A DNA stretch of 64,000 bases from Paenibacillus zeisoli (GCF_003994465.1 NZ_RZNX01000003.1:213280-277279); one strand, 5' to 3'; shown: positions 25,433-34,874, counted from the first letter of the stretch. Made by a program: numbers and translations. Notes: generated by a model from the letters alone, not told the origin.

Positions 25433-27601
25433 CTAAGTTAGCATTAAGGCTTGATCCTCCGAACCGACCTGAGCACTATACAGCTCACTGTAGACTTTTC
25501 CTAGTTCAATCAACTCTTCATGGCTCCCCTGCTCGACAATCTCGCCATGCTTCATCACAATGATGACATCCGAATCCTTAATCGTCGAAAGACGGTGGGC
25601 AATGACAATTCGTGTACAGCCTGCTGATTTAAGATAATATGAAATGCGGGATTCGTTTATTACATCCAGGGAGCTTGTCGCTTCATCCAGAATGATCAGC
25701 TTGGGCTGGTTAAGCAGGGCTTTCGCCAAGGCGACTCTTTGCCGCTGTCCCCCTGAAAGGTTCATCCCCATTTCAGAGATCACGGTTCTGTAGCCCATCG
25801 GCATCGCCATAATTTCATCGTGAATCTGGGCGATCTTGGCCGCTTCCATAACCTCCTCAAGCTCTACCGGCTTGTTCATGACAATGTTCTCATAGATCGT
25901 CTTGTTGAATAACGTAATATCCTGGGGAACAATCCCCATCTGCCTGCACAGCTCCTTGCGGTCCAGCGATTTCATCGGAATATCATCGTAGAAGACCTCA
26001 CCGCTTGTCGGTGAATAGAGCCCTACCAATACTTTCCCCAGGGTGCTTTTGCCTGAACCGGAGGAGCCGACAATCGCGACTTTCTGACCAGCTTCGATGC
26101 GCAGATTGATGTCCTTCAGCACTTTATCGGAATGTGCCGTATAAGAGAAGCTGACATTCTTAAGCTCCACTTGTCCTTTCAAATCGTGCGGGATCGGATT
26201 CTCGGGAGTTACTTCAGGTGCCTGCTCCCAAATATCGTGAGCCCGGTCCAGGTATGTCGTAGCGAGCAAATACTGCGTATATACCCCGAAGAGGGAGGTG
26301 CTTAGGCCAAAAAAGGTCACGGACAAAGCCTGAAAAGCAATCACTTCTCCAATTGTTAGCTGCCTGCTAAAGGTCAGGTACATCCCCATAATAAGAATGA
26401 TAATCGGGCCGATAGTCTGGAATGTGCCGTTGACCGAATTATAGATGTTCTGAATCACCGATCTCTTCTTGTACTTATCCAGCACCTGTTCGAAGCTGCC
26501 ATCCCAGTTCTGATAGACCTGATCCTCCATACCCGACATCTTGATTGAGGAAATGGAGAACAGGGATTCCACCTGAATGGATTGAGACTTCGTCTGCATT
26601 ACAATTTCATTGTTGATGGAATCGGCAATGGACTTTCTTGTGAGTGCCATGAACAGCACGTTGAGCGCGCAGATACCAATCGCGGTCAGGGTCAGCAGCA
26701 CCGACTTGCTGAGCATGTAATACAGAATGAAGGCCATGGCTCCGAGGTCAACGAACCCGCCGATCAGCTGTGTGGTCAAGAGTTCCCTGAGACCATTAAT
26801 ACTCCCCAGTCTGTAGATCAGGTCCCCTGAAGTCCGGACATCGAAGAATTTGAAAGGCAGCTTAAGCAAATGCAGGAACGTCTTTGAGACCAGTTCCCGG
26901 CTCACAGCTACGTTCAGAACGATATAGCTCAGTCCCCTGGCCAGCAGGACGAACAGATACAGCAGCGTGATGGCGGCGATGCCGAGCAAATACTTATTCA
27001 GCCATCCGACGTCCGTCGATTTGGCCGCTTGATCGATAATCGACTCCACCAGATTCGGAATCTGCAGCATAATGAGATAACTGACCACCGAGACGATCAG
27101 GGCGAGGAACATCAGCCGTTTTTTCTCCCAGATCATCATCATGACGTGGAACCACGGGCTTCTTCTCGTCTTCTTGCGCGGTGTATACTGCTCGGTCGGA
27201 ATCGCGGTCAGCACATAATTGCTGAATTTCTCCGCGAATTCCGCTTCGGTAATCTTCCGGCTGCCCGTCGCAGGATCGACGATCAGCACGCCTGAGCTTG
27301 TAAACTTCTCGACAATGAGGAAATGCTCGTTATTCCAGTGCACGATCACCGGCATCTTGAATTTCTTCAGCTGCTCGACGCTTGCCCGGTACATCTTGGA
27401 ATCGAAGCCTCGCTCCACGAGCAGACCCTGAAGCTGCTTCATGGACAACCCGTCACGGCCGACCTCGATGAATTCTCTTAAGTCCAGCAGACTTTCATTG
27501 CTCTTGTAATATCTGAGAATCATCGCGCAGCAGCAGAGGCCGCACTCGGTCTGAACCATTTGACTGATATAAGGGACATGCCTTCTCCTAGCCATTTGCA
27601 T
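25433..27601 (-). CDS. Lanthipeptide exporter with C39 leader peptidase (LanT)
   Basis: The 722-residue protein starts with a C39 cysteine peptidase domain (residues 8-140) with catalytic Cys20 in QTECGLCC, the histidine in IVHWNNEHF and aspartate in IVDPATG. Six membrane helices (160-430) and an ABC domain follow: Walker A GSSGSGKST, LSGGQRQRVALAKALL signature and Walker B LIILDEATSSLD. It cuts leaders after a double-glycine-type site while exporting the peptide. It starts 33 bases after the LanM2 stop, the usual order in two-peptide clusters. Confidence 0.92.
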   Translation of the reverse strand: MQMARRRHVPYISQMVQTECGLCCCAMILRYYKSNESLLDLREFIEVGRDGLSMKQLQGLLVERGFDSKMYRASVEQLKKFKMPVIVHWNNEHFLIVEKFTSSGVLIVDPATGSRKITEAEFAEKFSNYVLTAIPTEQYTPRKKTRRSPWFHVMMMIWEKKRLMFLALIVSVVSYLIMLQIPNLVESIIDQAAKSTDVGWLNKYLLGIAAITLLYLFVLLARGLSYIVLNVAVSRELVSKTFLHLLKLPFKFFDVRTSGDLIYRLGSINGLRELLTTQLIGGFVDLGAMAFILYYMLSKSVLLTLTAIGICALNVLFMALTRKSIADSINNEIVMQTKSQSIQVESLFSISSIKMSGMEDQVYQNWDGSFEQVLDKYKKRSVIQNIYNSVNGTFQTIGPIIILIMGMYLTFSRQLTIGEVIAFQALSVTFFGLSTSLFGVYTQYLLATTYLDRAHDIWEQAPEVTPENPIPHDLKGQVELKNVSFSYTAHSDKVLKDINLRIEAGQKVAIVGSSGSGKSTLGKVLVGLYSPTSGEVFYDDIPMKSLDRKELCRQMGIVPQDITLFNKTIYENIVMNKPVELEEVMEAAKIAQIHDEIMAMPMGYRTVISEMGMNLSGGQRQRVALAKALLNQPKLIILDEATSSLDVINESRISYYLKSAGCTRIVIAHRLSTIKDSDVIIVMKHGEIVEQGSHEELIELGKVYSELYSAQVGSEDQALMLT

Positions 27602-27634
27602 AGTATCTTCCTTTCTTACCGGTCTGGTAGAGAG

Positions 27635-30553
27635 TTAGTGATAGATCTCCATAGCTAGTACAGAAGGAAGATCGGGATTATTCAATCGCAGAAGAGCATA
27701 ACCGATGCCGGTTAATCCCACCATGAAGGACATCAGATCAAAGGCATTGTTCAAGCCACAGATCACCCGGGTATCCCGGATTCGCTGAAGGGCCTGCCGC
27801 GCCTCGGCATGTGCCTGGTCCAGCCACCCCTGTTCGTTTATCACGGTTCCCGCCGTAAGCAGGATATCGATATTGCCGAATACCCCGTGGCACAGGCTGT
27901 GATCATGCTTCTCCGAGAAGCCGTCCTGCAGCAGCTTGCTAACCCCCCGGTGAATATCCGATTCCAGTGGGAATGAATCCAGTTCCTTGCTGTACGGAAG
28001 GAGCTGGGTTCTGGCTAGCGCAATGCCAGGGGCCCCATGACACCAATACACCGGATCGGCCTGCTGCTCCCCGTCTCTAAGGTCAAGCCAGTTCATCTTG
28101 TCACCGCTATAGTATTTATTCTCTTGTTCCAGCAGATGACGAGCCAGAGAAATATAGCGGTCTTCCTTCAAATGTGTTCCCAGCTTGATCATCGCGAGTG
28201 TCATGCCCGAGAAGCCGTGCGACATCCCGGTTAGGATCGTCTCTGGTGTGTTAATAATCCGGTTGTATGCATAATCTCCTAATCTATCGCTGATTCCAAG
28301 CAGCCTCGGGTCCTCTTCCGCTTCATAAATATTTAACAGCAGCGTGATCAGTCCTGCGATCCCTGACACATAGTCAATCTCGTGATCCCCTTCTACTTCG
28401 GCTTCGCCCAGCTGACCGAGATAGCTCTCATATTTGGCGTAGGCGGGGGCGTCCCCATGCATTTTATACAGGGTGTAATAGATATAGATCAGAGACCCTA
28501 TTCCATTAAAAGAAGACAGTGCCGGCTTCATGTCCGCTCCTCTCATCTGCTCCTCAATTCCTCTCAAGCCCGCTTCGGCCAATCGGTGATACTTCTGCTC
28601 TCCGGTCTCTTTTGCCAGCATATACAAGAATAGAATAGCTCCCCCGCCCTCATACAGAAAATAGTTCATCGCCCCAAGCTTCAGCCGTTCCCCATCAATG
28701 AGCTGCGTCAGCCAGGTACAGGTTGTCCGCTCCTCATTCCAGACGGCTGATCTGTCCATAAAATCCCCAATCTCACGCGCGCCGCTGGTATAATCCATGC
28801 TGCTCTTGAAATACGGAATTTGCTCATTCAGCCTTGGAAAGCTTCTTCCAGCTTCCTTTAGCCAGTTGTTGTTCACCGAGGTCGAGATGGATAGACGGAT
28901 CAGATACAACTGATGCTCCAGCTGTTCAAGCGTAATACGGCTTACCCGCTTTAAGATGATGTCCATGAGCGTTAACTGGAAGTAATCCGGAATTACTCCA
29001 TTGTTGTTGCATATAATATCCTTCGAATTCATCGTGGTGGTAAAGTACGGAATATCACACTGGAACAGAGCCGCGATTTCGAAGTCCCTTTGGGCCATAA
29101 TCTTGTCATTCGCCAGATCCTTCTTCGTCTTGAGCTTGGACAGCAGCGTTAGCCGGTCAGTGGGGGATTTAAGATAATTCGGATGCGTAGAGGCTTCCAG
29201 AAATTTGGCATAGATGCTGGTAGGCTTCAGCACTTGTCTGACAACAACCTCAAAGCGATCGCAGTAGCTGAACAGCGCGTCCATGAACTGCTGCTTATGT
29301 TCACAGATCAGGCGGTAACCCTGTTCGAAGCCTTCGAGCAGGTCCTCAATATACAGATACGGCTCGATCTTCTCGCCATTCAGAATGACAAAGTTGGAAG
29401 CTTTCCCTATGCTGCCCGGCATGCGTTCGAGCTTGATCTCATCGGTGTAATTATTTAGCACGACGAACATTTTCCAGAAATCAGATTTCTGTTCCTCGAA
29501 ATTAGACATCGCACTCATATCGAAGTCGAATATGCTGTTCTTGAAATTGAGCGGCAGCACCGCCGTTCCGAGCACGGACTCATTAATGCTGCGGTTGAAC
29601 TCTTCAACCAGTCCCCCGCTGCGCTCCATCTCCATCGTCTTGTTCTCGACGAGCGTCTCAAGATCGATAATATACGGGTGTTCCCCCGCACTGATCAGAT
29701 TCTCGAAGTGAATATCTGTCGCTCCAATCATATGAAGCAGGGACAGATTGGCCCCTAACCGGTAATAATAGCTGCAGACTTCCTCTACCGAGGTGCATGT
29801 CCCCGGCTCCACATACTTCTGCCAGCCATAATCGACCTTGTCGATACTCGGGACGTATTCGAGCCTCATCTTCAAGGTTCCCTGCTGATTCATGAAATCA
29901 ACCAGGTGGTTGTACAGACTGTCTGTAGAGAGACTGTGCGGTTTATATATAAATTTCCCCGTATCTGTCGTGATCCCGAGGACTTTTTTTCCATTGTTAT
30001 GCGTATCGCCTGAGGTAACCCGAATTCGGGTGATTTCCGTAAAAGGCTGGCTAAATTCGTCCGCAATCTGCCGGGCATCGCGGGATAAGTGATGGAGCGC
30101 TTCCTTAATCAGTCCAAGTCTGCCCTGGATCATGTGATGCATCAGCGTGTAGAGAACCGGATATTTGTTCAGCAGTTCATAGAACGGCTCTTTCTTCTTG
30201 AATTGATTGTTATAGTACTCGTATCTCTTCTCGGGAGTCTCTCCCTGCAGGAGACCCAGAATCCGCTTCTCATTGATCTCATAGATCAGAGTTCTGATGC
30301 TGAATGAAGATAGCTCATTAAGCATGGCTTCCGTGACATCAGGAACTATACTCTCCTTATGTACCTTCAGCTGACTTTCCTGCTCAAAGCTGCTCAGCAG
30401 CCGGTCTAGCTCCATTCTGAATCCATCCAGAAATCTGGCAAAAAACAAATGGAAGGCATGTCTGTCCTCATTCTGATCTGAAAGATAATATTCAAGATCT
30501 TCGAAGTCCCTCATCTCTCTAATCCACTCATTGTCCTTCATCTCAATAGACAT
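27635..30553 (-). CDS. Class II lanthipeptide synthetase LanM2
   Basis: The 972-residue enzyme has an N-terminal dehydratase domain (DUF4135; kinase-like lysine in GKFIYKPHSL and active-site region DIHFENLISAGEHPYIIDLETL) that phosphorylates and eliminates Ser/Thr, and a C-terminal LanC-like cyclase (about 600-960) with zinc ligands Cys838 (WCHGAPG), Cys888 and His889 (CHGVFGN). Both halves look intact. It directly follows the beta-precursor gene, after a hairpin at 30597, so it probably modifies that peptide, as in lichenicidin and haloduracin. AGGAGG precedes the ATG. Confidence 0.93.
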   Translation of the reverse strand: MSIEMKDNEWIREMRDFEDLEYYLSDQNEDRHAFHLFFARFLDGFRMELDRLLSSFEQESQLKVHKESIVPDVTEAMLNELSSFSIRTLIYEINEKRILGLLQGETPEKRYEYYNNQFKKKEPFYELLNKYPVLYTLMHHMIQGRLGLIKEALHHLSRDARQIADEFSQPFTEITRIRVTSGDTHNNGKKVLGITTDTGKFIYKPHSLSTDSLYNHLVDFMNQQGTLKMRLEYVPSIDKVDYGWQKYVEPGTCTSVEEVCSYYYRLGANLSLLHMIGATDIHFENLISAGEHPYIIDLETLVENKTMEMERSGGLVEEFNRSINESVLGTAVLPLNFKNSIFDFDMSAMSNFEEQKSDFWKMFVVLNNYTDEIKLERMPGSIGKASNFVILNGEKIEPYLYIEDLLEGFEQGYRLICEHKQQFMDALFSYCDRFEVVVRQVLKPTSIYAKFLEASTHPNYLKSPTDRLTLLSKLKTKKDLANDKIMAQRDFEIAALFQCDIPYFTTTMNSKDIICNNNGVIPDYFQLTLMDIILKRVSRITLEQLEHQLYLIRLSISTSVNNNWLKEAGRSFPRLNEQIPYFKSSMDYTSGAREIGDFMDRSAVWNEERTTCTWLTQLIDGERLKLGAMNYFLYEGGGAILFLYMLAKETGEQKYHRLAEAGLRGIEEQMRGADMKPALSSFNGIGSLIYIYYTLYKMHGDAPAYAKYESYLGQLGEAEVEGDHEIDYVSGIAGLITLLLNIYEAEEDPRLLGISDRLGDYAYNRIINTPETILTGMSHGFSGMTLAMIKLGTHLKEDRYISLARHLLEQENKYYSGDKMNWLDLRDGEQQADPVYWCHGAPGIALARTQLLPYSKELDSFPLESDIHRGVSKLLQDGFSEKHDHSLCHGVFGNIDILLTAGTVINEQGWLDQAHAEARQALQRIRDTRVICGLNNAFDLMSFMVGLTGIGYALLRLNNPDLPSVLAMEIYH

Positions 30554-30596
30554 ACAAATCCTCCTCAGGGGTAATGGATAGCTGCTTGAATAGGGT

Positions 30597-30630
30597 ATTA
30601 GGCAGGGGAAGCATGCATCCCCTGCCTAAT
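30597..30630 (-). terminator. Hairpin between beta precursor and LanM2 genes (attenuator or processing site)
   Basis: ATTAGGCAGGGG and CCCCTGCCTAAT form a perfect 12-bp stem 15 bases after the precursor stop codon. There is no T-tract. In lanthipeptide operons such structures let precursor mRNA exceed synthetase mRNA. Confidence 0.7.
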
Positions 30631-30644
30631 GTATGTTTACGGAA

Positions 30645-30827
30645 TTAACATGATTTAGTGCAAGCTGATGTAGGGCAAGGTGTTGCATTCAAAGTGATAC
30701 CGATAACGGAAATAACGACGGTAGCTACAGGCGTCCAGCCGCCTTTTACATCCTCATTGCCTGCCAACAGTTCAAGCTCGTTCTCCTCGATCATACCGGA
30801 AATTTGATTCAGTTCTGCTTTCATCAT
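30645..30827 (-). CDS. Two-peptide lanthipeptide beta precursor (LanA2)
   Basis: The 60-residue precursor has an acidic leader with ELELLAG and ends in CPTSACTKSC, the C-terminal ring pattern shared by the beta peptides of lacticin 3147, haloduracin and lichenicidin (CPTTKCTxxC). Cutting after GG30 gives a 30-residue core starting WTPVATV with three cysteines and seven to eight Ser/Thr, so three thioether rings are possible. An alternative cut after LLAG would leave NEDVKGG to be trimmed, like the GDVHAQ or NDVNPE stubs of relatives. AGGAG lies five bases before the first ATG; the second ATG is equally possible. Confidence 0.9.
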   Translation of the reverse strand: MMKAELNQISGMIEENELELLAGNEDVKGGWTPVATVVISVIGITLNATPCPTSACTKSC

Positions 30828-30861
30828 TCATTCTCCTCTCAGTTCTTTTAATTTATATAAA

Positions 30862-30877
30862 GGCGGCATGAACCGCC
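30862..30877 (-). terminator. Small hairpin between LanM1 and beta precursor genes
   Basis: On the minus strand GGCGG and CCGCC around TTCATG are followed by TTTATAT. It could be a weak terminator after LanM1 or protect the 5' end of the next message. Confidence 0.45.
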
Positions 30878-30890
30878 GATATATCCTTTT

Positions 30891-33800
30891 TTACTGAAGC
30901 CAGAGAAACTCGGGAACCTCGTCAGGAGCATAATTCTTGAGCATCGAGTAGCCAAAACCGGTAATGCCGATCATCAGGCTGAGGGACCATCCACTCTTCA
31001 TGTTCTTCTGGTTCCACTCCTTGGACAGCACTTCGTCAAAGAGATACTGATAAGCACTGACCGCCTGATTTAGCAGCCGGGTATCGCCTCTCGCCTGAGC
31101 GGCATAGCGGAGAACAGCCAGATTGCCAAGATCCCCGTGGCAATAAGTTGGATTATTGCCGATTCCATGCTGTGCGGTAGTTCGGATAGCGGTATCCATT
31201 TCCAGCTCCAGCAGCGTATCTGTATACCCCTGCTGTTTCAGCATCAGCTTACTCAGCAGCATCCCCGGCGCCCCGTGACACCAGCCGTTGCTTACCTTAT
31301 CCCGGCGGTCCGAGACGAACCAGTTATGGTCTTTGGCAGAGTAGAGATTACGCTCAAATCTGAGAGCTTTGATTATATTGGACAGGATATCCTGGTTTCC
31401 CGTAATGGTGTACAGCTTATGCATATAGGCAATGATTCCGGCGCTGCCGTGAGAGAATCCCGAGTAGGATTTATCTCCTACCGACGGCCAGTAGATCATG
31501 CCCGCCTCTTCCTTGCAGGTTCTCATGAGCTGTTCATAGCTTGCGTAGGCAAACTGCAAGGAGGACTCTCTTAATCGATTATTGGAAGATGGATATAAGG
31601 AAAGCGCTATGCCCAGGGCTCCTGCTGCGCCTCCAATCACATCATGAATCTCATCTGTAGGGAGCATGGCGAGAAGTGTATCCATATTCGTATTGATGAA
31701 ATCAATACTGTCTTCGTCTTTGTACAGCTCAGCAAGCTTATTCAGCGTGTACATAATGCCGGGCAGCCCGGTAAAAGCTCCCATTGAATAAGGCTGGTCT
31801 TTCTCCAGATTCTGCATGATGCTGCGCGGCATCTCCATAGCCTGGAATGAGGCTTCCTTGAAATCCTCCCGGCCTGTGATCTTCCCAAGGTACCCCAGGA
31901 AAAGAGCAATCCCGGCATTGCCGTTATACATATCGAAGCCCAGCACATCCGGCTTCCAGATGTTCTCCTCAAACCCCTGCAGACTCGTGCTGATCCAGAA
32001 TTTATCCCGGTTCCCGGCATCATTTGTCCCACTGAGGCTGCTCTTCAGGATGTGCTCCCCGATCTCTTCGGCTGTCTTCAACCACCGCTCAGGGGTAAGC
32101 TTGTTCACTTGTACCCCAAGCTCCACGCCAGTCAGGTCCGCTTCATCCGTGCGTTTATTGAAGTAGGACATCTCGATAAATTCCAACTGTCTGTTCAGAT
32201 CATCCTCAGAGAGCCCGGCGAGCTTCTTCTGCACCGCGTTCATGGAGCTTGTCTCCAGCAGATCACTGCACTCCTCGTTACGGGAATTGATGATCTTGGT
32301 ATCGTTAATCCATACCGTGAAATAAGGAATGTCGTTCTGATATAAATCCTCATATTCAGACTGCACAATCCAGCGCTGCACTTCAGGAGCCTTAATGGCA
32401 ACCCGGTGCAGAATCATCCTCCGATCATCCTGGCTTCGCATGAAGTCCGGATGTGACGCGATCTTCAGCAGCTGTCCATAAGAAGCGGTCGCTTTCACGA
32501 TCAGGCGGCTTCTCATAGAGGAGAAGATCTTCTCTACCGTGCCGGAGACCAGAGCCTTACGACTCAACATCCACCGGTATAGCTGCTCAAAGCCGTATTT
32601 CAGATGCGGGACGTAATCCTCAGAGCTGACGATCTGACCCTCGAACACTGGATTGTTCGATTTCGGTGTAATTACGCTGTCCTTGCGCAGCACCTTGACT
32701 GAATCTGTCTCAATTCCATCAATGAACAAAGACTTAATCGGGATGGTCTGCTCTTCTTTGACACTAAGTCCACCCAGATCAAAGCTGACTTCATCCGCAC
32801 CACTGCGCTTGCTAAGCTGGGTAGGCAGCAGGCTGATCATGTTCACGGAAGCATTAATGACTTCCCTGGCCTTGATATAACCACTGTTCACTTCCTTCTT
32901 CTCACCCTTGACCACCGCATGGAAGATCGATTCCATATCAATCAGCATTGGGTATTCCCCGGAAGCAATCAGGTTCTCAAAATGGAAGTCTACAGAGTTC
33001 AGAACGTACAGCAGGCAGAGGATTTGGCCCGATCTGTTATAGAATCTTTCCAGCGCGAAAGAGTCCTCGCACTCTTCATTCTCGATGAATTCCATCCATC
33101 CGTAATCTTCTACGGTATAGACCTGGCTTGTCCGGAAATCCAGCACCTGATGGATTTCTTGCTCATTCAGCCAATCCAGCAGCTCATTAAATCCACGTTC
33201 AAGCTCCAGGCTCCGCGGCTTGTATACCAGCTTCCGGCCGCACGAGAATTCCAGAATAGATACAGCCTTTCCGCCCTTATGGCCATCGCCAGCTCCGGTC
33301 TCCAATCTCGTCAGGCTTCCCAGCGGTTCACCGTGATTTAGCTTCTCCTCAAGCTCAGGCATATGCCTCGCTGTATTCCGTATAATTTCTAATGTGAAAT
33401 TGTAATAGTTATCTTTTGCTATAGTTAGAATCTCAATTAGTGCCGGGTATTCCTGATATAGACTTAATAGATATTCCTTATCTGTTAACAGCTGTTCCGA
33501 GAAATAAATCAGACGTTCCTGTGAGGTCCCGCCCTTAAGTTCCCCGTTCATACGTGCGGCGTTCACCTCAAGGACAATCACCCTGTAGGATAGCTCGAAC
33601 AGACTGTCCAGAATGTGCTTCACGGTATTCTCTATGAAGGAATTCTGATCCTGGGCCACATCCATCTTGCTCAGTTCAGCGATAAAAGAATCCAGACCCG
33701 CATTCACAACCGGAAGCACAAAGTGGGCAAAAGGGACGTAACGCTCAAGTGCTGCATTTTCTCTCAAATAGGGGCTAAGTTCCAGCTTTAAAAGCTCGGC

Positions 33801-34007
33801 AAGCTCGGCATTCTCCGCACTTACGGTCATCTCTGACCGGTACATTCTGTCCAAGCTTCGTTCAATCAGACCTTCCAGAGAGAGAGCCTGAATCGTATGT
33901 AATAACTCATGTAACTTATCTTCATTCTCGATTTCGGGAAATAGGTGAAGCCAATAATCCACAATATCCTTACTGGTAATTTGAACGGATTCAGCTGCGA
34001 GCTCCAT
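30891..34007 (-). CDS. Class II lanthipeptide synthetase LanM1
   Basis: The 1038-residue enzyme has the same two-domain layout as LanM2 but is clearly diverged, as expected for separate substrates. The dehydratase half shows GRKLVYKPRSLELERGF and DFHFENLIASGEYPMLIDME; the LanC half has SGFSHGSAGI, then the zinc ligands Cys910 (WCHGAPG), Cys956 and His957 (CHGDLGN). It follows the alpha-precursor gene after a hairpin at 34044, so it most likely dehydrates and cyclises the alpha peptide. GGGAGG precedes the ATG. Confidence 0.93.
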   Translation of the reverse strand: MELAAESVQITSKDIVDYWLHLFPEIENEDKLHELLHTIQALSLEGLIERSLDRMYRSEMTVSAENAELAELLKLELSPYLRENAALERYVPFAHFVLPVVNAGLDSFIAELSKMDVAQDQNSFIENTVKHILDSLFELSYRVIVLEVNAARMNGELKGGTSQERLIYFSEQLLTDKEYLLSLYQEYPALIEILTIAKDNYYNFTLEIIRNTARHMPELEEKLNHGEPLGSLTRLETGAGDGHKGGKAVSILEFSCGRKLVYKPRSLELERGFNELLDWLNEQEIHQVLDFRTSQVYTVEDYGWMEFIENEECEDSFALERFYNRSGQILCLLYVLNSVDFHFENLIASGEYPMLIDMESIFHAVVKGEKKEVNSGYIKAREVINASVNMISLLPTQLSKRSGADEVSFDLGGLSVKEEQTIPIKSLFIDGIETDSVKVLRKDSVITPKSNNPVFEGQIVSSEDYVPHLKYGFEQLYRWMLSRKALVSGTVEKIFSSMRSRLIVKATASYGQLLKIASHPDFMRSQDDRRMILHRVAIKAPEVQRWIVQSEYEDLYQNDIPYFTVWINDTKIINSRNEECSDLLETSSMNAVQKKLAGLSEDDLNRQLEFIEMSYFNKRTDEADLTGVELGVQVNKLTPERWLKTAEEIGEHILKSSLSGTNDAGNRDKFWISTSLQGFEENIWKPDVLGFDMYNGNAGIALFLGYLGKITGREDFKEASFQAMEMPRSIMQNLEKDQPYSMGAFTGLPGIMYTLNKLAELYKDEDSIDFINTNMDTLLAMLPTDEIHDVIGGAAGALGIALSLYPSSNNRLRESSLQFAYASYEQLMRTCKEEAGMIYWPSVGDKSYSGFSHGSAGIIAYMHKLYTITGNQDILSNIIKALRFERNLYSAKDHNWFVSDRRDKVSNGWCHGAPGMLLSKLMLKQQGYTDTLLELEMDTAIRTTAQHGIGNNPTYCHGDLGNLAVLRYAAQARGDTRLLNQAVSAYQYLFDEVLSKEWNQKNMKSGWSLSLMIGITGFGYSMLKNYAPDEVPEFLWLQ

Positions 34008-34043
34008 GCGAACGCCTCCCTTTTAACCCCTATATTGTGCCGC

Positions 34044-34081
34044 TGGCATAAGGCAGTTCAGCAGTCCACTGCCCTATGCCA
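34044..34081 (-). terminator. Hairpin between alpha precursor and LanM1 genes (attenuator or processing site)
   Basis: GGCATAGGGCAGT and ACTGCCTTATGCC form a 13-bp stem with one G-U pair, 28 bases after the alpha-precursor stop. No T-tract follows. It mirrors the hairpin after the beta precursor. Confidence 0.7.
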
Positions 34082-34108
34082 ACGACTTATACGTAAGTAA
34101 AATTAAGA

Positions 34109-34339
34109 TTATTTCCGGCAGTTGTTGATACACTCAACAGTTGCTGTACATACTTGTCCTTTGTCACCCAGAGCATAGCTCGCGCCCAGACAAGCCAAAG
34201 AAGTCAGAACAGTTCCCCAGCTGATTGCACCGACAACGTCATGATCCTTGATTTCTTCCAGTACGTTACCTGAAGGATTCTCGCCTTCATACCCAACTTT
34301 GTTTCTCAGAACCGGGTTTTTAAGCATGGCCATTTTCAT
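34109..34339 (-). CDS. Two-peptide lanthipeptide alpha precursor (LanA1)
   Basis: The 76-residue precursor has a leader with NPVLRNK and SGNVLEEIKD, close to the pattern of the lichenicidin alpha leader (NPxxR, AGNILKEL), and a GA cleavage site after residue 38 (DVVGA). The 38-residue core begins ISWGTV and ends LGDKGQVCTATVECINNC plus RK. The CTxTxEC box is the mersacidin-type lipid II-binding ring of alpha peptides (CTLTxEC in relatives); here Ala replaces Leu at its third position. Four cysteines and seven Ser/Thr allow up to four rings. It heads the operon. Confidence 0.92.
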   Translation of the reverse strand: MKMAMLKNPVLRNKVGYEGENPSGNVLEEIKDHDVVGAISWGTVLTSLACLGASYALGDKGQVCTATVECINNCRK

Positions 34340-34367
34340 AAATAATCCCTGCTTTCATTATTTTTTT

Positions 34368-34440
34368 GGATACAAATTTTTCTAATTCGTATCCTAAGGC
34401 CATACTAGCTTATAGAATAAATCTATGTAAATGCTTACAT
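34368..34440 (-). promoter_or_regulatory. Candidate lanthipeptide promoter with two inverted repeats
   Basis: On the minus strand TTTACA (34426-34431) and TAGTAT (34402-34407) are 18 bases apart, a weak promoter. An 11-bp imperfect inverted repeat (GGATACAAATT / AATTCGTATCC, 34368-34394) would start at about +1, and ATGTAA/TTACAT (34425-34440) overlaps the -35. No regulator gene is nearby, so the binder is unknown. Confidence 0.4.
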
Positions 34441-34867
34441 CGTCCTAGTTTCCAATTAAGTTCCAAATATGGTTTAGCCTTCTTGCAGCTTATGTCCTAA
34501 ATGATATATTCCCCTTAATATAGACACATCCGCGCCCCGAGCGGGATGTCCGTAATTCGCTCACCAGCATTTGCTCGCTTGCTAAATATGGTAATATTTG
34601 GGGCATAAGTACCAGGATATCCATTTTGCTTGGTCTGTAAATTAACAGCCTCCTAAACCGCCGGGAAGCCTTCTGCCAAGCCGCCAAGTCCTTCCAACCG
34701 AAAAAACGATTGCGACATACGATGAACGGATGCTCCTTCAGCAGGGCAGGACTTTTCTGTGGCGCAATAACAGGAGGCGACAATTTGCGATGGATTACGC
34801 CATTTGAGAGTAGCCCTAAACTCATGGTTCAGCGCTACTAGCTTCCCTCCAAGCGCATCGCTCCAAA
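34441..34867. other. Gene-free stretch between array and lanthipeptide operon
   Basis: Two overlapping minus-strand frames are open here (one of 111 codons, one continuous with the repeat array), but neither has a convincing ribosome site, and their products share no recognisable family. I see no tRNA or known RNA motif. It may be the remnant of an older gene or long leader DNA. Confidence 0.4.
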
Positions 34868-34874
34868 GGTCCAG

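Noticed and set aside
34490..34825. Hypothetical gene of 111 codons on the minus strand
   Set aside because: No ribosome site, an overlapping frame is equally open, and the residue pattern is not protein-like enough to call.
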